From positions 107,110 to 171,109 of the forward strand of contig CAWEUM010000007.1 of NCBI GenBank assembly GCA_963812255.1: DNA of 64,000 bases, written 5' to 3'. The translations under genes were made by a program, and so were the position numbers. Below, piece by piece: positions 23,001-31,443 of the stretch (within the stretch, counting starts at the first letter, position 1; each line of letters starts with the position of its first letter). This DNA is from DATJGR01 sp963812255. Lineage in GTDB: Bacteria > Pseudomonadota > Gammaproteobacteria > Pseudomonadales > Azotimanducaceae. A model generated the notes under the pieces. The model did not search any database and had not been told where the DNA came from. It saw only the letters and a list, made by a program, of their open reading frames with translations.

Positions 23001-24970
23001 GTGATGGTGCGTTTCGACAGCGCGCGCGTCGACTCGGCTTCCTCGGCGATGGTATCCAGGTGTTCGATGATCTGGTCGTACACGGAGTCGAACAGCAACA
23101 GGTTCTCGCACTCGGTGACGAAGTCGGCACGCAGATCGTCATCGACCAGGACATCGAGAACGGTGACGTCGCGCAGCGGGTCGTTCGGCATCGCATCCTC
23201 CGCCGACGCCAACTGCGACGCATGACGATCGTCGAGGATCTGACGATTGACGACGACATCAGAACGCCGCTCGGCGAGCAGCGTCTTGACACGCGTCGAC
23301 AGCAAGTTGTCGTCCATCAGGTCAGCCAGGCGGTCGTCGGTCAGCGCGAGGTTGATCTCCGCGGTGAGTTGATGACGCAGGTAGCTGTCCGATTTGTCGC
23401 GCAATCCCCGCACGCTCAACAGCTTCTTGCCTTCGTGACTGAAGCGCTCCCGAAACAACGGCCCAAGCACGCGATCGGCCGCGAGCGCGGCCGCGAACGC
23501 GCGCGGTTCCCTGATCTCGCCGATGCGCAACAGCCGCTGTGAGTCGGCATGGTCGCGCAGGTAGTGAATCAACGCCTTGAGATTTCCCTGAGCCGCGCCT
23601 TTCCAACGGTTGTACAGATACATGCTGACGCAGGTCAGCAGGTTGGCGCGGGCCGCTTCATAGTTCTTGCGTGGCTCGCCGAACAACAACTGCGCGATGC
23701 GGCCGCGCTCGTCGTCCAGCGCTTGTTTCTTCTCGTTGTAGGCCTTCGACGCCTTGGCGAGTGCGTCGTCGTAGATGACCTTTTCCGGATCCTGCAACCA
23801 CTTCAAGAAACTCTGGCGCCGCTCGCGGTCGGCGCGTTCGGAGAGTTCGCCTTTCGGCAGTTCCTGTGCCGACAGCCGACCATACTGTTTGGTCGTGGTC
23901 GCCTTGATCCGCTTGCGCGTGCCGAGATAGCGCAGATAACGATACGCGACGCCGAATACGTTGGTGTACTCGGTCGGTGTCTTGGACAGCCGCAACAGCG
24001 CTTTCGACTCCATCGCCTGCAAACGCTTCGACGGCTTCAGGTAGCGCTCGAGGTTGTGGCGGTAGTGATCGAGGATGTAGGGATTTTCGGCAACGAATTC
24101 TTTGGTGCTGTCTTCGACGGACTGGATGCCGGTGACGATCGCCAGGCGCAGGTTTTCGAGCTTGTCGTCGGGGTCGCCGGGCGCGTAGTCGACAATGCCG
24201 TCGATGTTGCCCTGGGCGTACAGTTCGAACGGCGACAAGCCGACGTACTTGGCGCATTCCTGCCACGACAGATTCAGGCGTCGTGCGATGTTCGCCAGAC
24301 CCTTCGGCTGGATCGTGCTGAATACCCCGTCTCGCACAGACAGAATCAGGTTGCTGGCCGCGAGTGGAATGGCGCCGCCGGAATAGCCGAGACCGAAGAC
24401 GATGCCGACGTTCGGTACGTCGACGTTGCACATTTCGGCGATCAGTCGCGAAATGCTGTGCGCCTGATTCGCTTTGTTGGCTTCCTCGCCCGGATCGGCG
24501 CCGGGTGTGTCCATCAGACTCACGATGGCGATGTTGCGTTTGGAGCATTCGCCAACGAGTTCAGCTGCCGCGAGATGGTGCTGCGGCATCCACACGCCGC
24601 TCTTCACCGAGCGATCCTGGGCAATGAACGCGACGGTGCGGCGCTCGCCGGCGAAATCCATTTCGAGCATTGCCGAATAGAACGGCCCGTCGATCCGCTC
24701 GTCGTGAATCGGCCCGCCCAGTTGCCGAATGACGGTCGGCGCGTCGATGCGGCCGGGATCTTCGGCCTTCGCGACCACGGCCTCGATATATGAATCGATG
24801 TCGAGGTTGTTCAACAGTTCGAGTTGACGGGCGATCTGCGCTCGCGACAGCAGACCGCGGACGTGATGTTCGATGCCGCTCGTGGCGCTCGACGGAAACA
24901 GCGAGAAATCCTGCGCCAGGCTCTCTGCAATGAGAAACAGCCGATCACCTTCGGCAAACTGGTTATTCAT
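20063..24970 (-). CDS. Single-chain acyl-CoA carboxylase (CT-alpha, CT-beta, biotin carboxylase, BCCP)
   Basis: One uninterrupted frame of 1,635 residues holds every part of an acetyl/propionyl-CoA carboxylase. Residues 85-270 resemble AccA (SLMDTPGADPGEEAN, FGLGYSGGA). Residues 300-815 are a helical region I cannot assign. Residues 815-1000 resemble AccD (NIEFQAGAFDMASAEKVCKL, FISSGGMQTKEGAGALFSM). Residues 1055-1510 form a biotin carboxylase with HPGIGFLSEN, KAVHGGGGKGI, RDCSVQRDKQKILEES and EMNTRLQVEHPVTE. Residues 1545-1635 are a biotinyl domain with LEAMKL, the biotinylated lysine being Lys1585. The order CT-alpha, CT-beta, BC, BCCP is the reverse of the eukaryotic enzyme. All catalytic motifs look intact. 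The acyl-CoA substrate is unknown. Its neighbours are a thiolase and FabY on the other strand, which suggests acyl-chain metabolism. Confidence 0.88.
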   Translation of the reverse strand: MNNQFAEGDRLFLIAESLAQDFSLFPSSATSGIEHHVRGLLSRAQIARQLELLNNLDIDSYIEAVVAKAEDPGRIDAPTVIRQLGGPIHDERIDGPFYSAMLEMDFAGERRTVAFIAQDRSVKSGVWMPQHHLAAAELVGECSKRNIAIVSLMDTPGADPGEEANKANQAHSISRLIAEMCNVDVPNVGIVFGLGYSGGAIPLAASNLILSVRDGVFSTIQPKGLANIARRLNLSWQECAKYVGLSPFELYAQGNIDGIVDYAPGDPDDKLENLRLAIVTGIQSVEDSTKEFVAENPYILDHYRHNLERYLKPSKRLQAMESKALLRLSKTPTEYTNVFGVAYRYLRYLGTRKRIKATTTKQYGRLSAQELPKGELSERADRERRQSFLKWLQDPEKVIYDDALAKASKAYNEKKQALDDERGRIAQLLFGEPRKNYEAARANLLTCVSMYLYNRWKGAAQGNLKALIHYLRDHADSQRLLRIGEIREPRAFAAALAADRVLGPLFRERFSHEGKKLLSVRGLRDKSDSYLRHQLTAEINLALTDDRLADLMDDNLLSTRVKTLLAERRSDVVVNRQILDDRHASQLASAEDAMPNDPLRDVTVLDVLVDDDLRADFVTECENLLLFDSVYDQIIEHLDTIAEEAESTRALSKRTITKLLDTTLSQAARMAVNVATATTDEAALVRLRDQFFRWFIRVADTPRSTDFFRAVEEWKKTSFPHLSDTLFVVVTFLFERLLGAHLQSEKDRRRYDGRISPRAIGRRKDFWNRLTIAYRDLRIQQVVDEYKARKATGYRALIDTFFTDFEEFYSDLLSSDPCEFPGFRISIESALKVKLPPCGIVTGIGTFNDGAGGIRVGAVVSNIEFQAGAFDMASAEKVCKLLVDCAERQLPVIGFISSGGMQTKEGAGALFSMAAVNDRITRFVRDSELPVIMFGFGDCTGGAQASFVTHPLAQNYYFSGANMPFAGQIVVPSNLPSTATLSNYLSVVPGAMQGLVRHPFFDDLDARLRKIDPDIPLPTETVVEAVQRVMAGSLSTERPQLGGRRPTFRDRDLVRPVQRVLIHARGCTAVKLIRVAQRNAIEVVLVQSDPDMDSAAVDMLSAHDRVVCIGGNTPDESYLNAMSVLRVAEHERVDSLHPGIGFLSENSGFAELCRSHGINFIGPPVASMDAMGNKSNAINTALRLDVPVVPGSHGILTSVERAAEVANQIGYPVLIKAVHGGGGKGIQTVETAEDFHDQFHRVVAEARGAFGNGDVYLEKYVTSLRHIEAQLLRDVHGNTRVLGLRDCSVQRDKQKILEESDSTMLPEDLREAVLRYTAAIADEVGYVGAGTVEFIFDLKSNAVYFMEMNTRLQVEHPVTELVCGVDIVAEQFRIAAGESIAKLAIGNQGYAIEARINAERIVIDGAGKLQFRPDPGEIAQCELPSMAGIEVIATAAAGKFVSPYYDSMIAQVIAHGADRLETIDKLLDYLGRVRISGICTNIALLQRVLADSVFRDGAYDTNYLPEFLTRVDANALIGEINAAAGKTSVGIDRNAIAIEGSDELKVLSPATGIFYITPTPTEPEFVAVGDRIDADTTLCQLEAMKLFTPLALKDFNNGEEELYPSTERYEVTRINNTSGQQVNVGDLLFVVKPVN

Positions 24971-25118
24971 CAGTGCGAGATTTGTCCCCGGCGCAAAAGC
25001 CGTTGAAATGTCTGTAGAATTTGGGCGCGTACTCTAATGTAAATAATCGCTGCTCCGCAAACCCAGGCAGCCGGCTGTGCAGCTACAAGGGCCGCACCGC
25101 AGACATCGAGAGCATCCC

Positions 25119-25679
25119 ATGACTGCACCGAAAACGCCCGTCCCGTCGAACGATCCGCCGGTTGGCGCGTCACACAGGAGCGCACTCAATTGCGCGGTGC
25201 TCACGGTATCGGACTCGCGCACCCTGGCGCAGGACACTTCTGGCGCGCTGCTGATCGAAAGGCTCACCGCCGACGGCCATCGCCTCGCGGATCGCGCGCT
25301 GGTACCGGACGACCGTTTCAAGATTCGTGCGGTCGTCTCGCACTGGATCGCCGATCCCAACGTCGACGTCATTCTGTCGACCGGTGGTACCGGGTTCACC
25401 GGACGCGACAGCACGCCAGAGGCGATTGCACCGCTGCTGGAGAAGATCATCGACGGCTTCGGCGAACTGTTCCGCCATGTCTCGTTCGAAGAAATCGGCA
25501 GTTCGACTATTCAGTCACGCGCGCTCGGTGGATTGAGCAACGGCACCCTGGTGTTCTGCATGCCGGGCTCGAAGAACGCATGCGCAACGGCGTGGACACG
25601 CATCCTGCACAACCAGCTCGACGTGAACTTCAGGCCGTGCAACTTCGTCGAGCTGATTCCGCGTTTCAACGAGCGCTGA
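25119..25679 (+). CDS. moaB: Molybdenum cofactor biosynthesis protein MoaB
   Basis: The 186-residue MoaB/Mog-family protein has LNCAVLTVSDSRTLAQDTSG near the N-terminus, the molybdopterin-binding VILSTGGTGFTGRDSTPEA, and MPGSKNACATAW near the C-terminus. The fold adenylylates or binds molybdopterin. I start at ATG 25119; an upstream in-frame ATG at 25077 would add an unlikely tail. It is divergent from the fused carboxylase, with 148 bases between the starts, and no other molybdenum cofactor gene is nearby. Confidence 0.9.
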   Translation: MTAPKTPVPSNDPPVGASHRSALNCAVLTVSDSRTLAQDTSGALLIERLTADGHRLADRALVPDDRFKIRAVVSHWIADPNVDVILSTGGTGFTGRDSTPEAIAPLLEKIIDGFGELFRHVSFEEIGSSTIQSRALGGLSNGTLVFCMPGSKNACATAWTRILHNQLDVNFRPCNFVELIPRFNER

Positions 25680-25710
25680 TCGACATCACCCGCTCGAGCC
25701 TTCTCCGATA

Positions 25711-25738
25711 TCGACCGGGCGTGTACTGCAGTTAGAAT
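25711..25738 (+). promoter_or_regulatory. Candidate sigma-70 promoter of the thiolase gene
   Basis: TCGACC (25711-25716) and TAGAAT (25733-25738) are separated by 16 bases, 28 bases before the ATG of the thiolase gene. The -10 box is good and the -35 box moderate. Confidence 0.4.
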
Positions 25739-25765
25739 CGGGCCTTTCAACCGTTCGGCGGAGCC

Positions 25766-26935
25766 ATGTTGCAGACCAACGTATTCATCGTGGGTGCGGC
25801 GCGCACACCAATCGGCAGCTTTCAAGGTGAACTCAAATCGTTCTCCGCACCGGCACTCGGCGCCCACGCCATCGCCGCCGCTACCGCACGCTGCGGCATC
25901 GACGTGAACTCGATCGACGAAGTCATCATCGGAAACGTCGTCAGCGCAGGCGTCAAGCAGGCGCCAGCGCGTCAGGCCGCACGGCGCGCGGGTCTACCCG
26001 ATGGTTGCGGGGCGACGACGGTCAACAAGGTGTGCGGCTCCGGTATGAAAGCCACGATGCTGGCCACCGATCTGCTCCGCGCGGGCAGCGCGGACGTCAT
26101 CGTCGCCGGTGGCATGGAGAGCATGACGAACGCGCCGTATCTGCTGGCAAAGGCGCGGCAGGGATTACGCATGGGACACGCTGAGCTTGCGGATGCGATG
26201 TTCGTCGATGGCCTCGAAGACGCCGAAACGGGACGTTCGATGGGCACATTCGCGCAGGATACGGCCGACCGCTACCAGATCAGCCGGGAGGAAATGGACG
26301 CGTTCGCGATGCGCTCCGTCGAACGCGCGCGCACGGCGACCGACAACGGCGACCTCGCCAACGAGATTGCTCCGCTGACGCTCGGCGACGCGACCATCGG
26401 CGCGGACGAGCCCCCGCGACGTGTGCGCCTCGAGCGTATCGCCACCTTGAAAGCCGCGTTCCGCGACGGCGGCACCATCACGGCAGCGAATTCGAGCTCG
26501 ATCGCCGATGGCGCATCCGCGCTGGTGCTGGCAAACGAAGCCGCAATCGCACGCCATGGCGTCGAGCCGCTCGCCCGCATCGTTGGACACGCAACGCATG
26601 CCCGACATCCGTCAGAGTTCACGATCGCGCCAGTCGGCGCGATTCAACGGTTGCTCGACAAGCTCAACTGGCAGGTCGACGACATCGATCTGTTCGAGAT
26701 CAACGAAGCTTTCGCGATGGTGACGATGATCGCGATACGCGAACTCGGACTACCCCACGAGCGCGTCAATGTTTTCGGCGGCGCGTGCGCGCAAGGCCAC
26801 CCGATCGGCTCGACCGGCAGCCGGTTGATCGTCACCTTGACGCATGCTCTGAAGCAGCGCGGCGGCAAACGCGGCATCGCGGCGTTGTGCATCGGCGGCG
26901 GCGAAGCCACCGCAATTGCGCTGGAATGCGTCTAG
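25766..26935 (+). CDS. Acetyl-CoA C-acetyltransferase (thiolase II)
   Basis: The 389-residue thiolase has all three family signatures: the nucleophilic cysteine in TTVNKVCGSGMKATML, the NVFGGACAQGHPIGSTGSR His motif, and a C-terminal glycine-rich region whose cysteine lies in ALCIGGGEATAIALE. It condenses two acetyl-CoA to acetoacetyl-CoA, or cleaves 3-ketoacyl-CoA, in the cytosol. Length and motifs fit AtoB/PhaA-type enzymes. It has its own candidate promoter, and fabY follows after 66 bases. Confidence 0.93.
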   Translation: MLQTNVFIVGAARTPIGSFQGELKSFSAPALGAHAIAAATARCGIDVNSIDEVIIGNVVSAGVKQAPARQAARRAGLPDGCGATTVNKVCGSGMKATMLATDLLRAGSADVIVAGGMESMTNAPYLLAKARQGLRMGHAELADAMFVDGLEDAETGRSMGTFAQDTADRYQISREEMDAFAMRSVERARTATDNGDLANEIAPLTLGDATIGADEPPRRVRLERIATLKAAFRDGGTITAANSSSIADGASALVLANEAAIARHGVEPLARIVGHATHARHPSEFTIAPVGAIQRLLDKLNWQVDDIDLFEINEAFAMVTMIAIRELGLPHERVNVFGGACAQGHPIGSTGSRLIVTLTHALKQRGGKRGIAALCIGGGEATAIALECV

Positions 26936-26960
26936 CGCACTGCGGCGCCGTGCGCCTGCC

Positions 26961-26969
26961 TGCTAGAAT
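26961..26969 (+). promoter_or_regulatory. Possible extended -10 promoter of fabY
   Basis: TGCTAGAAT (26961-26969) is an extended -10 element, 32 bases before the GTG start of fabY. No good -35 box is present at the right distance, as is common for extended -10 promoters. Confidence 0.35.
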
Positions 26970-27001
26970 CGCCCGTCAGTCCCTGCCGGTGTAGCAAGCA
27001 C

Positions 27002-28858
27002 GTGTCCAGACTTCCCGTCATCGTCGGCCTCGGCGGCATTAACCCAGCCGGTCGCCTGTCGTTGCATCACGCCTATCGACGCATGGTGATCGACGTATTG
27101 CCCGCGGCGGTTGCGGCGTCGACTTACCGTAGCCTGGCCGGCCTGATGAACATCCATAAGTACACCGACGACACAGCGACCCGCGAATACATCGCCGCAC
27201 ACACGCTGGTACGCAAGATCGAGTTGTTCGACACGGCGAACATTGCCTGGCAACGCAACGTGACCTTGAGCCCAACCGGGACATCGTTGACGTTCAAGAT
27301 GCAGCGACGCCAACTCCCCGATCGCGTTCCGCCCGATTGGCAAATCAGCGCCGCCGGCGAAAAGGACGTCACCGTTTCGATTCCAGGCAGGTTTCATGCG
27401 CTGATCGAGGACATGCGCACCTCCAGGGTGACATCCGCGGGACAAGTCCCGACCGGATTCGACCCCGAGCGTCTGTATCAGTCACGCAGCCATCCTCGCG
27501 GGCTCGCGCTGACCATTTTCGGCGCATCGGACGCGGTGCGATCGTTGGGCATCGACTGGGACACGCTGCGCCAACAGGTTCAGCCCGATCAGTTCGCCGT
27601 CTATTCCGGCAGTGCGATGGGGCAGTTGGACACCAACGGCAGCGGCGGCATGATGCAGGCCGCTTTGATGGGCAAGCGCGTCACGTCCAAGCAATTGCCG
27701 CTGGGATTGTGCGAGATGCCGGCCGACTTCATCAATGCATACGTGCTCGGCAGTCTCGGTGCCACCGGTGCCACGATTGGTGCATGCGCCACGTTTCTCT
27801 ACAACCTGCGCCAGGGCATCGAAGACATTCAGAGCGGCCGCCGCCGCGTCGTCATGGTTGGCAATGCGGAAGCCCCCGTCACGCCCGAGATCATCGAGGG
27901 TTATCGCACGATGGGCGCGCTGGCGGAAGACGAAGCATTGATGGCGCTCGATGGCCGCAGCGACGCCGCCGACAATCATCGCGCGTGCAGACCGTTCTCC
28001 GACAACTGTGGGTTCACCCTGTCGGAAGCGGCAATCTTTACCGTGCTGATGGACGATACGCTGGCGCTCGAACTCGGCGTGCCGATCCACGGCTCCGTCG
28101 CCAGCGTGTACGTCAACTCCGACGGCTTCAAGAAGTCGATTCCAGGGCCTGGAGTGGGCAACTACGTCACGGTCGCCAAGGCGATGTCACTGGCGAGGCG
28201 ATTGCTGGGCGACGAGGGATTGCGGCGCCGCAGCTATTTCCATGCGCACGGCACCAGCACCCCGCAGAACCGCGTCACCGAATCGCACATCATGAGCACG
28301 CTCGCCGGTGTCTTCGGCATCGAGAACTGGCCGGTCGCAGCCATCAAGGCGTATGTCGGCCACTCGCTCGCGCCCGCCGGCGGTGATCAATTGGCCGCTG
28401 TCGTCGGTGCCTGGCGGCATGGCTGGATTCCTGGCATTACGACGATCGATCACATTGCCGACGACGTGCATCGCGAGCATCTGCAGTTCTCGATGAAACA
28501 TGTCGAATTCGACCCGACGAAGATGGACGCCGCATTCATCAATTCGAAAGGCTTCGGCGGCAACAACGCGACCGCGCTGATTCTGTCACCGACCGCAACG
28601 CGTCGCATGTTGGCGCAGAAGCATGGGGCCGCAGCGCTGACCGCATACGACAAGCGCCACGAACCGGTTCGTGGTCAGATCGACGACTACGACGCGAAGA
28701 TGAGTCGCGGCGAGGTCGCGCCGATCTACCAGTTCGGCGAAGGCGTGCTCGAACCCGACGATCTGGCCATCTCCGACACCCGCATCCGGGTGCCAGGCTA
28801 CGCACATCCGATCGAACTCGACCGCGACGATCCCTATCCGGACATGGCCAGCGATTGA
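27002..28858 (+). CDS. fabY: FabY-type beta-ketoacyl-ACP synthase
   Basis: The 618-residue ketosynthase has the condensing-enzyme triad: Cys262 in TIGACATFL, His416 in FHAHGTSTPQN, and His454 in KAYVGHSLAPAGG. It is longer than FabB/FabF (about 410 residues) because of an N-terminal region of about 170 residues beginning SRLPVIVGLGGINPAGR. From memory this closely resembles FabY of Pseudomonas aeruginosa, which starts fatty acid synthesis by condensing acetyl-CoA with malonyl-ACP. It starts at GTG 27002. The place next to a thiolase and a fused acyl-CoA carboxylase fits a role in acyl-chain initiation. Confidence 0.85.
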   Translation: MSRLPVIVGLGGINPAGRLSLHHAYRRMVIDVLPAAVAASTYRSLAGLMNIHKYTDDTATREYIAAHTLVRKIELFDTANIAWQRNVTLSPTGTSLTFKMQRRQLPDRVPPDWQISAAGEKDVTVSIPGRFHALIEDMRTSRVTSAGQVPTGFDPERLYQSRSHPRGLALTIFGASDAVRSLGIDWDTLRQQVQPDQFAVYSGSAMGQLDTNGSGGMMQAALMGKRVTSKQLPLGLCEMPADFINAYVLGSLGATGATIGACATFLYNLRQGIEDIQSGRRRVVMVGNAEAPVTPEIIEGYRTMGALAEDEALMALDGRSDAADNHRACRPFSDNCGFTLSEAAIFTVLMDDTLALELGVPIHGSVASVYVNSDGFKKSIPGPGVGNYVTVAKAMSLARRLLGDEGLRRRSYFHAHGTSTPQNRVTESHIMSTLAGVFGIENWPVAAIKAYVGHSLAPAGGDQLAAVVGAWRHGWIPGITTIDHIADDVHREHLQFSMKHVEFDPTKMDAAFINSKGFGGNNATALILSPTATRRMLAQKHGAAALTAYDKRHEPVRGQIDDYDAKMSRGEVAPIYQFGEGVLEPDDLAISDTRIRVPGYAHPIELDRDDPYPDMASD

Positions 28859-28888
28859 TCGAGGTCGTTCTGCGGCACTTTTGAGTCG

Positions 28889-29689
28889 TCAGTGAAGCGT
28901 CGAATCGCGCCGTCCAGCGAGGCGTCTGAGGCGCGCGTCGATTTCGGCTTCCCATGGGCTGCCTTGCAGGAGTTGCCTCGCGTCCTGTAGGACCGATGCC
29001 GCGGCCCCCGCATCACCCAGCCGAAACCAGAGTTCTGCGCGTTCGAGGTGCAGCGGACCGACGTCGGCGACCAGCCGCAATTGAGAATCGATCAACGCCA
29101 ACGCGGCAACGAAATCTCCGCGCGCCACATGGATGGCTTTGACGTTGTTGAACATCCTCACCGCAATGTCATCCGCCGAGGCGGCGGCCAACGCAGCCTC
29201 ACCCATGTGACCCAGGTTCGCCTCCTCGAGCCGGCGGTCGGTGTCGGCGCGCGTCAGCAGTTCGGCGTTGAGCGGGTCGATAATCACGTCGTTCGCGCGC
29301 ACCAGAAAGTGTCCCGGGAAGCTGATTCCCTGCGTGCGCATAGTCGAAGCGCGGCCGATCATCAGGTACGGAATTGCGAGTGTGATGGGAATGCCACGGC
29401 GAGAGTTCAGCACCACGTCGATGCGGCTGGCATCGAGTGCTTGCAGGCTGTCCGCAGCCCTGAAGCCTTCAGCGCGCAGATAATCGACCAGCGTGGCCGG
29501 CGTCATCGCGCCGGGGAACGCGGCAGCAAAGCCTTCGCTGAGGACGACCAACTGATCACGCACGCGCGCCTCGTCGATCGTGGGCTCAATCGATCGCGCA
29601 ACCAACAGCGCGGCGGCCAGTTCGTCGCGCGCAGGATCCTCGAGATAGTGCTCGATCGGCGTCGACGGCGGGGCGGTGGGAGATTTCAT
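28889..29689 (-). CDS. SirB1/transglutaminase-like protein with TPR-type C-terminus
   Basis: The 266-residue protein resembles the SirB1/YchA family. It has RRGIPITLAIPYLMIGR, then GISFPGHFLVRANDVIIDPL, a transglutaminase-like fold that often lacks the full catalytic triad, and a C-terminal pair of helical repeats (about 185-260, VARGDFVAALALIDSQLRL). Family members are cytosolic and functionally obscure; one relative lies near prmC in E. coli. It is downstream of prfC on the same strand, with 74 bases between, in a gap that contains a CTCTGACCC repeat fragment. Confidence 0.75.
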   Translation of the reverse strand: MKSPTAPPSTPIEHYLEDPARDELAAALLVARSIEPTIDEARVRDQLVVLSEGFAAAFPGAMTPATLVDYLRAEGFRAADSLQALDASRIDVVLNSRRGIPITLAIPYLMIGRASTMRTQGISFPGHFLVRANDVIIDPLNAELLTRADTDRRLEEANLGHMGEAALAAASADDIAVRMFNNVKAIHVARGDFVAALALIDSQLRLVADVGPLHLERAELWFRLGDAGAAASVLQDARQLLQGSPWEAEIDARLRRLAGRRDSTLH

Positions 29690-29729
29690 ATCCGGCGTTG
29701 TCAGGTGGTGTTCCGAAAGGGCAGGATCG

Positions 29730-29738
29730 CTCTGACCC
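29730..29738. repeat. Short CTCTGACCC repeat fragment
   Basis: CTCTGACCC at 29730-29738 matches the end of the REP-like elements at 20049-20057 and 38968-38976. It lies in the short gap between the prfC stop and the next gene. Nine bases alone could be chance; the repeated intergenic placement suggests a relic of the same family. Confidence 0.35.
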
Positions 29739-29763
29739 CTTTCCCCAGTCTATCGGCCTCTGG

Positions 29764-31335
29764 TTAGTGTTCGCGCGTTGCGGAGAAGCGCACGTCCGGC
29801 CAACGCTCCTGCGTCAGCATCAGATTGGCGCGGGTCGGCGCGAGGTACGCAAGGTAGCCGCCACCGTCGATCGCGAGATTGTCGGCCTGCTTGCGCCGAA
29901 ATTCTTCCAGCTTGCGTTCGTCTTGTGCATACACCCACCGGGCAGTGTAGACGTTGGCGTCGTCGTAGATGCAGTCGGCTTTGTATTCGTCTTTGAGGCG
30001 AAACGAGACGAGATCGAACTGCAGCACGCCGACTGCGCCAACGATCATCTCATTGCGCGCCAGCGGTTTGAAAACCTGAGTAGCCCCCTCCTCCGACAGT
30101 TGGGTCAGGCCCTTCTCGAGCTGCTTCGTCTTCAACGGGTCGCGCACACGTACGCGACGGAACAATTCCGGCGCAAAGTTCGGCACTCCTATGAAACGCA
30201 GGTTCTCGCCCTCCGTGAACGTGTCGCCGATCTGCACCGCGCCGTGATTGTGCAGACCGATGATGTCGCCAGGAAAGGCTTCTTCTGCGTGTGTGCGTTG
30301 TCCCGCCATGAACGTCACGGCATCGGAGACCTTGACGTTCTTGCCGACCCGTACGTGACGCATCCGCATGCCCTGCCGGTAACGGCCGGAACATATGCGC
30401 AGGAACGCAATGCGATCACGATGCTTCGGATCCATGTTCGCCTGAATCTTGAACACGAATCCGCTGAATGCGTCTTCGTCCGGCCGCACAATGCGCTCGT
30501 GGCATTCGCGAGGCTGCGGCTCGGGCGCGATCGCAACGAAACAGTCTAGTAGGTGTGCAACACCGAAATTTCCGAGTGCAGTGCCGAAGTACACCGGCGT
30601 CGTCTCACCACGCAGGTATGCATCGCGATCGAAGGCGTGACCCGCGCCGCGGATCAGTTCGATCTGGTCGCGCAACGCCGTGTATTCGGCACCGATGAAC
30701 GCATGTGCAGCATCGCTATCCAGCCCATCGATCTCATCGAACGCGTGTAGATGATGTCCGTGCCCGCTCGCATAACAGTAGATGCGATCCTGATCGAAGT
30801 GATAAACACCGCGAAAGTAGCGCCCGGATCCGATCGGCCAGGTCATCGGCGCACAGTGAATACCGAGCACCGTTTCGATCTCGTCGAGTAACGCAATCGG
30901 CTCGCGGATCTCTCGATCGAGCTTGTTGATGAACGTCAGAATCGGCGTATCGCGGAGCCGGCAAACTTCCATCAGCTTGATCGTGCGCGGCTCCACTCCC
31001 TTGGCCGCATCGATGATCATCAGCGCCGAGTCCACCGCGGTCAGAGTGCGGTACGTGTCTTCGGAGAAGTCCTCGTGTCCGGGGGTGTCGAGTAGGTTCA
31101 CAACGCGGTCGGCGTACTCGAACTGCATCACCGAGGTCGTGACCGAGATGCCGCGTTCGCGCTCCATCGCCATCCAATCCGAGGTTGCATGGCGATCGGA
31201 CTTGCGCGCCTTGACGGTTCCGGCCAGCTGAATAGCATCGCCGAGCAGCAGCAGCTTCTCGGTCACGGTCGTCTTGCCGGCATCCGGGTGAGAGATGATC
31301 GCGAACGTGCGTCGCGCGCTAGTGTCGTGTTTCAC
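29764..31335 (-). CDS. prfC: Peptide chain release factor 3
   Basis: The 523-residue translational GTPase recycles RF1 and RF2 from the ribosome after peptide release. The start is GTG 31335. The GTP-binding motifs are clear: ISHPDAGKTTVTEKLLLLGD (G1), the switch RGISVTTS (G2), DTPGHEDFSEDT (G3), and NKLDRE (G4). Domains II and III follow with normal length. It is the fully conserved form, distinguished from EF-G by length and by the sequence after G1. Confidence 0.95.
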   Translation of the reverse strand: MKHDTSARRTFAIISHPDAGKTTVTEKLLLLGDAIQLAGTVKARKSDRHATSDWMAMERERGISVTTSVMQFEYADRVVNLLDTPGHEDFSEDTYRTLTAVDSALMIIDAAKGVEPRTIKLMEVCRLRDTPILTFINKLDREIREPIALLDEIETVLGIHCAPMTWPIGSGRYFRGVYHFDQDRIYCYASGHGHHLHAFDEIDGLDSDAAHAFIGAEYTALRDQIELIRGAGHAFDRDAYLRGETTPVYFGTALGNFGVAHLLDCFVAIAPEPQPRECHERIVRPDEDAFSGFVFKIQANMDPKHRDRIAFLRICSGRYRQGMRMRHVRVGKNVKVSDAVTFMAGQRTHAEEAFPGDIIGLHNHGAVQIGDTFTEGENLRFIGVPNFAPELFRRVRVRDPLKTKQLEKGLTQLSEEGATQVFKPLARNEMIVGAVGVLQFDLVSFRLKDEYKADCIYDDANVYTARWVYAQDERKLEEFRRKQADNLAIDGGGYLAYLAPTRANLMLTQERWPDVRFSATREH

Positions 31336-31443
31336 GGGAACAACGGCTGCGAAAAGCGCGCGATTATACGGAATCGGAACCCGCCGCGGCGAGTCGTTCA
31401 GTGCCGCCGCTCATTCTGACGCCCGATGGCGGCGCGGCGCGCA

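Noticed and set aside
20606..24793. Long plus-strand frames (up to 438 codons) opposite the fused carboxylase
   Set aside because: They are shadows of a well supported 1,635-codon gene with intact motifs; their composition (His/Arg/Asp-rich) is typical of antisense frames in GC-rich DNA.
24971..25118. Shared promoter/operator between the carboxylase and moaB
   Set aside because: A TTTACA-like box and TAGAAT are visible but spacing to a partner box is wrong in each direction, and no palindromic operator stands out.
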